Of a stretch of DNA of 64,000 bases, positions 16,551-24,328 are shown one piece after another (position 1 is the first letter of the stretch; each line of letters starts with the position of its first letter). A program made the position numbers and the translations under genes. The notes under the pieces are model-generated. The model did no database searches. It was not told where the DNA came from and worked only from the letters and a program-made list of their open reading frames with translations. Source of the DNA: JAAYAO01 sp051133435 (GTDB lineage Bacteria > Actinomycetota > Actinomycetes > Propionibacteriales > Propionibacteriaceae); NCBI RefSeq assembly GCF_051133435.1, contig NZ_JBPGNY010000001.1, forward strand, positions 496,001 through 560,000, written 5' to 3'.

Positions 16551-17933
16551 GTGACAGCACCTCAGATCCGCACCGTGGGCGAACTCCGGGCATCGGGGCA
16601 CACCGCCAAGCACCTGCGTCAGGAGATTCGCGACAATCTGCTGGCTGCCCTGGCCGCCGGCACCGATCCCTGGCCGGGGCTGCACGGATTGGGCGAGACC
16701 GTGATCCCCCAGCTCGAACGCGCCCTGTTGGCCGGCCACGACGTGGTGCTGCTGGGCGAGCGCGGTCAGGGCAAGACACGCCTCCTGCGCAGTCTCGTCG
16801 GATTGCTCGACGAATGGTCACCGGTGATCGACGGCAGCGAACTGGGCGAACACCCCTACGAGCCGATCAGCCACGAGTCCAAGCGCCGGGCGAGCGAACT
16901 GGGCGACGACCTTCCGGTGCGCTGGCGGCACCGCGATGAACGCTATGCCGAGAAACTCGCCACCCCCGACACCTCGGTGGCCGACCTGATCGGTGACGTC
17001 GATCCGATGCGGGTGGCCGAGGGCCGCCGACTGGGCGACCCGGAAACGATTCACTTCGGGCTGATCCCGCGCAGCCACCGCGGCATCGTGGCGATCAACG
17101 AGTTGCCCGACCTGGCCGAACGCATCCAGGTGGCGATGTTGAACGTGATGGAGGAACGCGACATCCAGATCCGAGGGTATGTGCTGCGACTACCGCTGGA
17201 CGTGCTGGTGGTCGCCTCGGCCAACCCGGAGGACTACACCAACCGCGGCCGGATCATCACCCCGCTGAAGGACCGGTTCGGCGCCGAGATCCGCACCCAC
17301 TACCCGCTCGACCTGATCGACGAGATGGCGGTGATCCGCCAGGAGGCCGATCTGGTCGCCGAGGTACCCGAATACCTGCTGGAGATCCTGGCCCGGTTCA
17401 CCCGGGGCCTGCGTGCCTCGACCGCGGTCGATCAGCGCTCCGGGGTCTCGGCACGGTTCTCCATCGCCGGGGCCGAAACCGTCGCCGCCTCGGCCCTGCA
17501 CCGGGCCACCAGCCAGGGTGAGGACGAGGCCGTGGCCCGGGTTGTGGATCTGGCCACCGCGGTGGACGTGCTCGGCGGCAAGGTGGAGTTCGAGTCCGGG
17601 GAAGAGGGCCGCGAACGCGAGATCCTCGATCACTTGCTGCGGGTGGCCACCGCCGAGACGGTGCGCGAACATCTGGCCGGGGTCGATTTCGGGGCTCTGG
17701 TCGAGGCGGTCGAGGACGGGGCCCTGATCACCACCGGTGAGCGGGTGTCGAGTTCGGAGTTCTTGGCCGAACTGCCCACTGCGGCCGCGGAGGTCTATGA
17801 CGAGGTGGCCGAACGGCTGGGTGCCGAGACCGATGGGCAACGGGCGGCCGCCTGCGAGTTCGCCCTCGAAGGCCTCTATCTGGCCCGCCGGATTTCGAAG
17901 GACTCGGCCGGAGCAACGACGGTGTACGGCTGA
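16551..17933 (+). CDS. MoxR/ChlI-like AAA+ ATPase
   Basis: 460-residue AAA+ ATPase of the magnesium-chelatase/MoxR type. Walker A is GERGQGKT with K75; Walker B is GIVAINELPDL near 182; sensor 1 is VVASANPEDYTNRGRIITPLKDRF near 222. Such ATPases remodel partner complexes together with a VWA protein, and here the next gene encodes that partner with a 1-nt overlap (TGATG). Size and order match a conserved actinobacterial pair (Rv0958-Rv0959 in M. tuberculosis, from memory). It is not likely to be part of a real magnesium chelatase since no chlorophyll or corrin genes adjoin it. Confidence 0.88.
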   Translation: MTAPQIRTVGELRASGHTAKHLRQEIRDNLLAALAAGTDPWPGLHGLGETVIPQLERALLAGHDVVLLGERGQGKTRLLRSLVGLLDEWSPVIDGSELGEHPYEPISHESKRRASELGDDLPVRWRHRDERYAEKLATPDTSVADLIGDVDPMRVAEGRRLGDPETIHFGLIPRSHRGIVAINELPDLAERIQVAMLNVMEERDIQIRGYVLRLPLDVLVVASANPEDYTNRGRIITPLKDRFGAEIRTHYPLDLIDEMAVIRQEADLVAEVPEYLLEILARFTRGLRASTAVDQRSGVSARFSIAGAETVAASALHRATSQGEDEAVARVVDLATAVDVLGGKVEFESGEEGREREILDHLLRVATAETVREHLAGVDFGALVEAVEDGALITTGERVSSSEFLAELPTAAAEVYDEVAERLGAETDGQRAAACEFALEGLYLARRISKDSAGATTVYG

Positions 17934-19945
17934 TGTACCCCCGTCGACGTCCCAGCCAGTACGGCCGTTATCACGACGGCCCGGACCCCTTGGCGCCCCC
18001 GGTCGATCTGCAGGAGGCGTTGTCACAGATCGGTGAGGACGTGATGGCCGGGTACTCCCCCGAGCGGGCGATGCAGGAATTCCTGCGCCGTGGGGGCGGC
18101 GACCAGCAGGGCCTGGACGACCTGGCGCGCCGGGTGCAGCAGCGCCGCGCCGATCTGCTGCGGCGGCACAATCTGGACGGCACTCTGAACCAGGTCAAGG
18201 AACTGCTCGATCAAGCGGTGCTGGCCGAACGCAAACAACTCGCCCGCGATCTGGACGACGACGCCCGCTTCGCCGAGATGCGGATCGCGGAGTTGCCCAA
18301 CTCCCCGGCCGCGGCCGTCACCGAACTGTCGAATTACGACTGGCGCTCGCCGGAGGCCCGGGAGAAGTACGAACAGATCACCGACCTGCTCGGCCGGGAG
18401 TTTCTCGATCAGCATTTCCAAGGCATGAAGCAGGCCCTGGAGAATGCCACCGACGAAGACCGGGCCGAGGTGCAGCAGATGCTGCGCGACCTCAACGAGC
18501 TGCTGGACAAGCACCGTCGGGGTGCGGACACCGATCAGGATTTCGACGATTTCATGGCCGAACACGGCCATCACTTCCCGGAGAATCCGCAGGACATCGA
18601 CGAGCTGATCGACACCCTGGCGAAGCGCTCGGCCGCGGCCCAGCGGATGCTGAACTCGATGTCACCCGAACAGCGCGCCGAGTTGATGGAGTTGGCCCAG
18701 CAGGCCTTCGGCTCACCGGAGCTGATGGAGGAACTCGGCCGGCTCGGCGAGAACCTCCAGGCGATGCGTCCCGGTGAGGATTGGAGCGGCTCGCAGCGCT
18801 TCTCCGGCGAGGAGGGACTGGGGCTGGGCGACGGCACCGGTGCGTTGCAGGACCTGGCCGATCTGGATGAACTGGCCGAGCAACTCTCCCAGTCCTACCC
18901 GGGCGCCCGGCTCGACGACATCGATCTCGACGCCCTGCGACGCCAGTTCGGCGAAGAGGGCACGGTGGCGGCCCGAACCCTGCAGGAGTTGGACAAGGCG
19001 CTGCGCGATTCGGGTTACCTCAACCGGGCCTCCGACGGCCAACTCAAGCTCACCCCGCAGGCCATGCGCCGGTTGGGCAAACAACTACTCAAGGACGCCG
19101 CCGAGCGACTGTCGGCCCGCCAGGGCCAACGCGACACCCGACTGGCCGGTGCCGCCGGGGAACAGACCGGGGCGAGCCGGGAATGGGAGTTCGGCGACAC
19201 CGAACCGTGGGATGTCACCGACACCATCACCAGCGCGGTGCACCGCACCGTCGCCGAGGGTGGCGACCCCACCGACCTGCGGATCGACGTCCGCGACATC
19301 CGGGTGCACGAGACCGAGGCCCGCACCCGTTCGGCGGTCGCCCTGCTGGTGGACACCTCCTTCTCGATGGTGATGGACGGACGGTGGGTGCCGATGAAAC
19401 GCACCGCCCTGGCGCTGCATTCGCTGATCAACACCCGGTTCCGTGGTGATCAACTCGAGCTGATCACCTTCGGCCGACACGCCCGCGACACCTCCATCGA
19501 GGAACTCACCGCCCTCGAACCCTGGTTCGACAAGGGCACCAACCTGCACCACGGGCTGCTGCTGGCGAACCGGTTCTTCCGCCGCCACCCCGGCGAGCAG
19601 CCGGTGTTGCTGATCGTGACCGACGGTGAGCCGACCTCACACCTGCTGCCCGACGGTGAGGTGCTGTTCAGCTATCCGCCGCACCCGGTGACCATCTCGG
19701 TGACCGTGGCCGAGTTGGAGGCCGCCGGCCGGCTCGGTGCGAAGGTGACCTTCTTCCGGCTCGGCACCGACCCGGGCCTGGCCCGGTTCACCGAGCAGAT
19801 GGCCAAACGGGTGGACGGGGTGGTGGTCAACCCCGAGGCCGATGATCTGGGCGCGGCGGTGGTCGGGTCCTACCTGGGCTCGCGCGACGGTGGCCGGGCG
19901 GAGTCGATGTACGGCTGGGGAGATCGCGGCTGGTGGGTCGACTAG
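17933..19945 (+). CDS. VWA domain protein, partner of the MoxR-like ATPase
   Basis: 670 residues. The first 440 are mainly charged helices with many Leu/Glu/Arg repeats (for example LLDQAVLAERKQLARDLDDD and LMELAQQAFGSPELMEELGRL). A VWA domain follows at about 465-650 with the MIDAS motif DTSFS starting at D474, then a later TDGEPTSHL that supplies further metal ligands. In known systems the VWA protein binds the target and its MIDAS acidic residues contact the ATPase. It is cytoplasmic, with no signal peptide. The ATG overlaps the upstream stop. The target is unknown. Confidence 0.87.
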   Translation: MYPRRRPSQYGRYHDGPDPLAPPVDLQEALSQIGEDVMAGYSPERAMQEFLRRGGGDQQGLDDLARRVQQRRADLLRRHNLDGTLNQVKELLDQAVLAERKQLARDLDDDARFAEMRIAELPNSPAAAVTELSNYDWRSPEAREKYEQITDLLGREFLDQHFQGMKQALENATDEDRAEVQQMLRDLNELLDKHRRGADTDQDFDDFMAEHGHHFPENPQDIDELIDTLAKRSAAAQRMLNSMSPEQRAELMELAQQAFGSPELMEELGRLGENLQAMRPGEDWSGSQRFSGEEGLGLGDGTGALQDLADLDELAEQLSQSYPGARLDDIDLDALRRQFGEEGTVAARTLQELDKALRDSGYLNRASDGQLKLTPQAMRRLGKQLLKDAAERLSARQGQRDTRLAGAAGEQTGASREWEFGDTEPWDVTDTITSAVHRTVAEGGDPTDLRIDVRDIRVHETEARTRSAVALLVDTSFSMVMDGRWVPMKRTALALHSLINTRFRGDQLELITFGRHARDTSIEELTALEPWFDKGTNLHHGLLLANRFFRRHPGEQPVLLIVTDGEPTSHLLPDGEVLFSYPPHPVTISVTVAELEAAGRLGAKVTFFRLGTDPGLARFTEQMAKRVDGVVVNPEADDLGAAVVGSYLGSRDGGRAESMYGWGDRGWWVD

Positions 19946-19948
19946 CCT
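19943..19948 (+). promoter_or_regulatory. Candidate -10 box of the PaiB-like gene
   Basis: TAGCCT, whose TAG is the stop codon of the VWA gene; 7 nt later comes the GTG of the next gene. The downstream gene may therefore be transcribed separately. Confidence 0.4.
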
Positions 19949-19955
19949 GATCCGG

Positions 19956-20621
19956 GTGTGGATCCCGGAGCGTTTCGAGGCCGACCCCGATTGGGTCGAC
20001 GAGGTATTGGAGTTCGTCGGCCTGGCCGTCCTGGTGACGCCGACCGCCGCTGGGCTGGAAATCACCCACCTGCCGTGGACCTATCACCCGACGGTGGGCA
20101 GCCACGGTGCGCTGTACTCGCACCTGGCCAAACTCAATCCGCACTGGCGGGCCGAGCCCACCGGTGACTCGGTGGTGATCGTCACCGGCGTGGATGCCTA
20201 CATCTCACCCCGGTGGCTGCCCAGCACCGCAACCAATCCGCGACAGGTTCCGACCTGGGATTACGAGGCGATCCATCTGCACGGCGAACTGATCGTCCAT
20301 CACGAACCGGAGTGGATCCGCGCCCAGGTCGATGAGCTCAGCCGCACCTTCGAGGCCTCGATGCCCGACCCCTGGACGCCGGCGGACGCCCCCGCGCACT
20401 ACATCGAGGGTATGGCCCGGGCGATCGTCGGTTTGGAACTGAGGATCGGCCGGATCGAGGCGAAGCAGAAGCTCTCGCAGAACAAGTCGCCCGAGGACGT
20501 CGACGGGATCGTGGCCGCCCTGCAGGCGTACGGCGATCTGGATGCGGCCGGGGCGATCCGGCGGGCCAATGCCGGTAAACAGTGGCCTCCGCTGCGGGCG
20601 AGTGCTGCCCACGAGAACTGA
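19956..20621 (+). CDS. FMN-binding negative transcriptional regulator (PaiB family)
   Basis: 221-residue protein of the PaiB family, which has a flavin-reductase-like split-barrel fold. Typical segments are WIPERFEADPDWVDEVLEFVG at the start, THLPWTYHP, GALYSHLAKLNPHWR, VTGVDAYISPRWLPS, VPTWDYEAIHLHGE and the end IVGLELRIGRIEAKQKLSQNKSPED. In Bacillus, PaiB with PaiA affects sporulation and protease expression; a flavin-dependent role is equally possible here. The GTG start matches the family N-terminus and sits behind a -10-like box. Confidence 0.9.
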   Translation: MWIPERFEADPDWVDEVLEFVGLAVLVTPTAAGLEITHLPWTYHPTVGSHGALYSHLAKLNPHWRAEPTGDSVVIVTGVDAYISPRWLPSTATNPRQVPTWDYEAIHLHGELIVHHEPEWIRAQVDELSRTFEASMPDPWTPADAPAHYIEGMARAIVGLELRIGRIEAKQKLSQNKSPEDVDGIVAALQAYGDLDAAGAIRRANAGKQWPPLRASAAHEN

Positions 20622-20672
20622 GTCGACCCCGGTGAAGGGGTGGATCCGGTCAATGTCACGATAGAGTCACGC

Positions 20673-20736
20673 AATCGCTTACATCGATACAATCAATCGA
20701 TTTTAGGTTTCACGATTCATGAAACTGATGTAAGCT
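20673..20736 (+). promoter_or_regulatory. ahpC promoter region with nested inverted repeats (OxyR operator candidate)
   Basis: A markedly AT-rich stretch in high-GC DNA. The outer arms GCTTACATC (20677-20685) and GATGTAAGC (20727-20735) are perfectly complementary. Inside are ATCGAT-N7-ATCGAT (20683-20701) and GTTTCA-N7-TGAAAC (20707-20725), which also includes the palindrome TTCATGAA. A weak promoter reading is TTTCAC (20708-20713), 17 nt, TAAGCT (20731-20736). Because oxyR lies at the end of this operon, the repeats are the natural OxyR site, but the classical ATAG/CTAT spacing is not exact. Confidence 0.6.
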
Positions 20737-20769
20737 GATGCTTGTCAGTCACCGACCGAAAGGGCATCC

Positions 20770-21333
20770 ATGTCGCTCGTCAACACCAAGATTCTCCCCT
20801 TCACCACCACCGCCTTCCGTCAGGGCGAGTTCGTCGAGGTCTCCGACACCGACGTGCTGGGCAAGTGGGCAATCTTCTTCTTCTACCCGGCCGACTTCAC
20901 CTTCGTCTGCCCCACCGAACTGGGTGACCTGGCCGACTACTACGAAGAGCTCCAGAAGATGGGCGTCGAGGTCTACTCCGTGTCCACCGACACCCACTTC
21001 GTGCACAAGGCCTGGCACGACGCCTCCGAGACCATCGGCAAGATCAACTACTACATGCTGGGTGACCCCTCGGGTGAGATCACCAACAACTTCCAGAACA
21101 TGCGCGAGGGCGCCGGTCTGGCCGACCGGGGCACCTTCCTGGTCGACCCGGACGGCATCATCCAGTTCACCGAGACCACCGCTGAGGGCATCGGCCGTAA
21201 CGCCGCCGAGCTGATGCGCAAGGTCCGCGCCGCCCAGTACGTGCGCAACAACCCGGGCGAGGTCTGCCCGGCCAAGTGGGAAGAGGAGAGCGAAACCCTG
21301 GCTCCCTCGATCGATCTCGTGGGCAAGATCTGA
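20770..21333 (+). CDS. ahpC: Alkyl hydroperoxide reductase subunit C (typical 2-Cys peroxiredoxin)
   Basis: Peroxiredoxin of 187 residues that reduces hydrogen peroxide, organic peroxides and peroxynitrite. The peroxidatic cysteine is C47 in the motif FTFVCPTELGD and the resolving cysteine is C166 in GEVCPAKW near the C-terminus. It is of the enterobacterial AhpC type, recycled by the AhpF flavoprotein encoded next, rather than by the AhpD partner typical of mycobacteria. The ATG follows a GA-rich stretch. The codon use is strongly biased, suggesting high expression. Confidence 0.97.
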   Translation: MSLVNTKILPFTTTAFRQGEFVEVSDTDVLGKWAIFFFYPADFTFVCPTELGDLADYYEELQKMGVEVYSVSTDTHFVHKAWHDASETIGKINYYMLGDPSGEITNNFQNMREGAGLADRGTFLVDPDGIIQFTETTAEGIGRNAAELMRKVRAAQYVRNNPGEVCPAKWEEESETLAPSIDLVGKI

Positions 21334-21384
21334 TCATCCCGCACCGCGCGCCACGGGCGCGTCACTGAAGCAATACCCGTGCCG

Positions 21385-21417
21385 ACGGCGGGTGACCGCA
21401 AGCCGGTCACCCGCCGT
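21385..21417 (+). terminator. Strong hairpin between ahpC and ahpF
   Basis: A perfect 14-bp stem (ACGGCGGGTGACCG with CGGTCACCCGCCGT) closes a 5-nt loop. No U tract follows. It lies 51 nt after the ahpC stop and 145 nt before ahpF, so it probably terminates part of the transcripts or protects the ahpC message, giving more AhpC than AhpF. The remaining gap to 21562 has no further feature I can support except the AGGAGA ribosome site. Confidence 0.65.
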
Positions 21418-21562
21418 TGTCACACCACGACACAACCCACCCCCTTCGGTCCCCACCGGGCCCCTCCCCACGCCGGGTGGCCAACCCCACCGTCCAACCA
21501 AGCCGTCCACCGGCGGCTCGGCCGTTCACCGCGGCCACCTCTAGTTCGATCAGGAGAACGCT

Positions 21563-23125
21563 GTGCTCGACGCCAATCTCACCGCCCAACTCACCCAGTA
21601 CCTGGAACGCATCACCGAGCCGATCGAGTTGCGCAGTTCGCTGGACGACCGTCCCAAGTCGGCCGAGATGGCCGAACTGCTGGACGAGATCGCCGCCTGC
21701 TCCGACCTGGTCAGCCACGTGCGCACCGACGACGACGAGCGCAAGCCGTCCTTCGCGATCGCCCGCCCCGGCAGCGATATCTCGGTGCGCTTCGCCGGCC
21801 TGCCGATGGGCCACGAGTTCACCTCCCTGGTACTGGCCCTGCTGCAGGTCGGCGGTGTGCCGGTCAAGGAGGACGAGGCGGTGCTGGAGGCGGTGAAGGA
21901 CCTCGACGGTGAGTACGAGTTCGTCACCTACATGTCGCTCACCTGCCAGAACTGCCCCACCGTGGTGCAGGCCCTGAACGCGATGGCGGTGGTCAACCCG
22001 AAGATCAAGCACACCGCGGTGGAGGGCTCGCTGTTCCAGGACGAGGTCGAGGAACGCCGCATCCTGGCCGTGCCGACGGTCTTCCTCAACGGCGAAGAGT
22101 TCGGCGCCGGCCGGATGGACATCGCCGACTTCGTCGCCAAGCTCGACACCTCCGGTGGCGCCCGGATGGCCGAGAAGCTGAACGAGCGCGAGGCCTACGA
22201 CGTGCTCGTGGTCGGCGGTGGCCCGGCCGGTGCCGCGGCCGCGATCTACGCCGCGCGCAAGGGCATCCGCACCGGCGTGGCCGCCGAACGCGTGGGTGGG
22301 CAGACCCTGGACACCATGTCGATCGAGAACTTCGTCTCGGTGCCCAAGACCGAGGGCCCGGCCTTCGCCGCCGCCCTGGAACAGCACATGAGCGACTACG
22401 ACATCGACCTGATCAAGAACGTCCGCGCCGAGAAGCTCGAACCGGGTGACGGCGCCGAGGGGCTGCACACCGTGCACTTCGAGGGCGGCGGCCAACTGCG
22501 CGCCAAGACCGTGATCCTGGCCACCGGCGCCCGCTGGCGCACCCTGGGTGTGCCCGGCGAACAGGAGTACCGCAACAAGGGTGTCTCCTTCTGCCCGCAC
22601 TGCGACGGCCCGCTGTTCAAGGGCAAGCCGATCGCGGTGGTCGGCGGTGGCAACTCCGGCATCGAGGCCGCGATCGACCTGGCCGGAGTGACCAGCCACG
22701 TCACCGTGGTGGAGTTCCTCGACGAGCTCAAGGCCGACGAGGTGCTGCTGCGCAAGCTGCACTCGCTGCCCAACACCGAGGTGATCACCGGCGCACGCAC
22801 CACCGAGGTGCTCGGTGACGACTCCGAGATGACCGGCCTGAACTACGAGGACCGGGCCACCGGCGAATCGCGTCACCTCGACGTCAACGGCGTCTTCGTC
22901 CAGATCGGCCTGCTGCCCAACACCGAATGGCTGAAGGGCACCGTCGAACTGAGCGAGCGCGGTGAGATCGTGATCGACGACCGGGGCAACACCTCGGTGC
23001 CGGGTGTCTTCGCCGCCGGCGACTGCACCGTGGTGCCCTACAAGCAGATCCTGATCGCCGAGGGTGCCGGGGCCACCTCCGCCCTGTCCGCCTTCGACCA
23101 CCTGATCCGGGTTCCGGTGGCCTGA
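21563..23125 (+). CDS. ahpF: Alkyl hydroperoxide reductase subunit F
   Basis: FAD-dependent disulfide reductase of 520 residues that recycles AhpC with NADH. The N-terminal glutaredoxin-like domain carries the redox pair C128-C131 (TCQNC). The thioredoxin-reductase-like part has the FAD motif VVGGGPAG (217-224), the redox-active C344-C347 (CPHC), the NAD-binding GGGNSGIEAA and the second FAD motif GVFAAGDCT. GTG start with AGGAGA upstream. The stop codon directly abuts the oxyR GTG. Confidence 0.97.
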   Translation: MLDANLTAQLTQYLERITEPIELRSSLDDRPKSAEMAELLDEIAACSDLVSHVRTDDDERKPSFAIARPGSDISVRFAGLPMGHEFTSLVLALLQVGGVPVKEDEAVLEAVKDLDGEYEFVTYMSLTCQNCPTVVQALNAMAVVNPKIKHTAVEGSLFQDEVEERRILAVPTVFLNGEEFGAGRMDIADFVAKLDTSGGARMAEKLNEREAYDVLVVGGGPAGAAAAIYAARKGIRTGVAAERVGGQTLDTMSIENFVSVPKTEGPAFAAALEQHMSDYDIDLIKNVRAEKLEPGDGAEGLHTVHFEGGGQLRAKTVILATGARWRTLGVPGEQEYRNKGVSFCPHCDGPLFKGKPIAVVGGGNSGIEAAIDLAGVTSHVTVVEFLDELKADEVLLRKLHSLPNTEVITGARTTEVLGDDSEMTGLNYEDRATGESRHLDVNGVFVQIGLLPNTEWLKGTVELSERGEIVIDDRGNTSVPGVFAAGDCTVVPYKQILIAEGAGATSALSAFDHLIRVPVA

Positions 23126-24043
23126 GTGAACCTGCGCGACCTGGAATACCTCGTCGCTCTCGACGAGCATCGGCACTTCGGCCGGGCGGCAGCAGCCAGC
23201 TATGCCTCCCAGCCGACGTTGTCGACCCAGATCCGCAAGCTGGAGACCGAGTTGGGGGTGGACCTCATCGAACGGGGTTCCCGTCAGGTGTTGTTCACCC
23301 CCGTCGGCGACCTGGTCGTGGACAAGGCCAAGCAGATTCTGGCCGAAGTGGCCGAGATCCGCCGGATCGCCCGGTTCGCCTCCGAGCCCTATGCCGGGAC
23401 GCTGCGTCTGGGCGCCTTCCCCACCCTGGCGCCCTACCTGCTGCCGCACATCACCCCGCAGTTGCACCGGGCCTTCCCGGAGCTGGAGATCCTGCTGGTG
23501 GAGGAGAAGACCGACACCCTGGTGTCACAGTTGCGCACCGGACGGCTCGACGCGGCCCTGATCGCCCTGCCGGTGAACGATGAGGCGCTGCACGCGGAGC
23601 CGTTGTTCCGGGAGAATTTCGTCTTGGCAACCCCGGCCGAGCACCCCTTGGCCGACTCACCGTCGGCCCTGTCCAGCACGAAGTTGGCCGCCGAAGACCT
23701 ACTGCTGTTGACCGAGGGCCATTGCCTCCGCGATCAGGCCCTGGACGTCTGTGCCAACACCGGCGCGGTGGCCCGTCCCGACTTCCAGGCGACCAGCCTG
23801 GAAACGCTACGGCTGATGGTGGCCTCCGGGGTGGGCATCACCCTGTTGCCGGAACTGTCCGTCTCACCCCCGGTACCGCAGAACCCGTCGCTGTCACTGC
23901 GCAGGTTCGCCGAACCGGCACCATCGCGCGATATCGCGATGGTCTGGCGCAAGACCTCGGTGCAGGCCGAACTACTGCGGGAGGTTGCGGAGGTGTTCCG
24001 GGAAGCGGTGGACGATACCCCGCTGCTTCAACTGACGGGGTGA
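23126..24043 (+). CDS. oxyR: LysR-type hydrogen peroxide sensor OxyR
   Basis: 305-residue LysR regulator. The HTH is at about 1-60 (NLRDLEYLVALDEHRHFGRAA, then SQPTLSTQIRKLE). The peroxide-sensing cysteines are C200 and C209 in EGHCLRDQALDVC, matching the C199/C208 pair of E. coli OxyR. It should sense peroxide by disulfide formation and control ahpC-ahpF from the repeat-rich region at 20.7 kb. Its GTG start is immediately after the ahpF TGA, with no gap, so it is co-transcribed with its targets and would be autoregulated. Confidence 0.93.
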   Translation: MNLRDLEYLVALDEHRHFGRAAAASYASQPTLSTQIRKLETELGVDLIERGSRQVLFTPVGDLVVDKAKQILAEVAEIRRIARFASEPYAGTLRLGAFPTLAPYLLPHITPQLHRAFPELEILLVEEKTDTLVSQLRTGRLDAALIALPVNDEALHAEPLFRENFVLATPAEHPLADSPSALSSTKLAAEDLLLLTEGHCLRDQALDVCANTGAVARPDFQATSLETLRLMVASGVGITLLPELSVSPPVPQNPSLSLRRFAEPAPSRDIAMVWRKTSVQAELLREVAEVFREAVDDTPLLQLTG

Positions 24044-24309
24044 TCGTTTCTGGACGCCGGCTCGTCCTCGGCGTCGTAATCGGGTGACTTGGCGCGCATC
24101 TCCTCGCCCCAGTTCTGCACACCCCTGTTGGCGCCCTGCACCTCGTCGGCGTAGGGAACGTCGATCCGGCGCATGTGGCGCACCATCGACCAGAGCAGCA
24201 GTGCCAGCACCACGCCCAGGCCGAGCACCAGCAACAACGCGCCCCAACCGGGACGAACCACGTCGGGGTCGATGTTCGGCGGAATCTCCAACAGGATCAT
24301 GTGCTGCAT
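24028..24309 (-). CDS. Small membrane protein downstream of mca
   Basis: 93-residue protein with a short N-terminus, one membrane helix (about 20-43, WGALLLVLGLGVVLALLLWSM), a basic MVRHMRRIDVPYADE segment and an acidic hydrophilic tail. No function is known. A small membrane gene follows mca in mycobacteria too (Rv1083, from memory), which supports this as a real gene. An alternative ATG lies three codons downstream; neither has a clear ribosome site. The 3' end overlaps the convergent oxyR gene by 16 nt. Confidence 0.7.
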   Translation of the reverse strand: MQHMILLEIPPNIDPDVVRPGWGALLLVLGLGVVLALLLWSMVRHMRRIDVPYADEVQGANRGVQNWGEEMRAKSPDYDAEDEPASRNDHPVS

Positions 24310-24328
24310 GGTACCCGGAATCGGCCGT

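Noticed and set aside
16480..16821. N-terminal extension of the FAD/Fe-S dehydrogenase
   Set aside because: It would overlap the divergent ATPase gene and has Arg/Pro-rich composition with no similarity to the family.
16551..19945. Magnesium or cobalt chelatase subunits
   Set aside because: The AAA and VWA parts fit, but no large chelatase subunit or tetrapyrrole gene is close; the pair matches a conserved actinobacterial MoxR-VWA set instead.
21407..23467. 686-codon open frame opposite ahpF and oxyR
   Set aside because: Repetitive Gly/His/Leu composition and opposite strongly supported genes.
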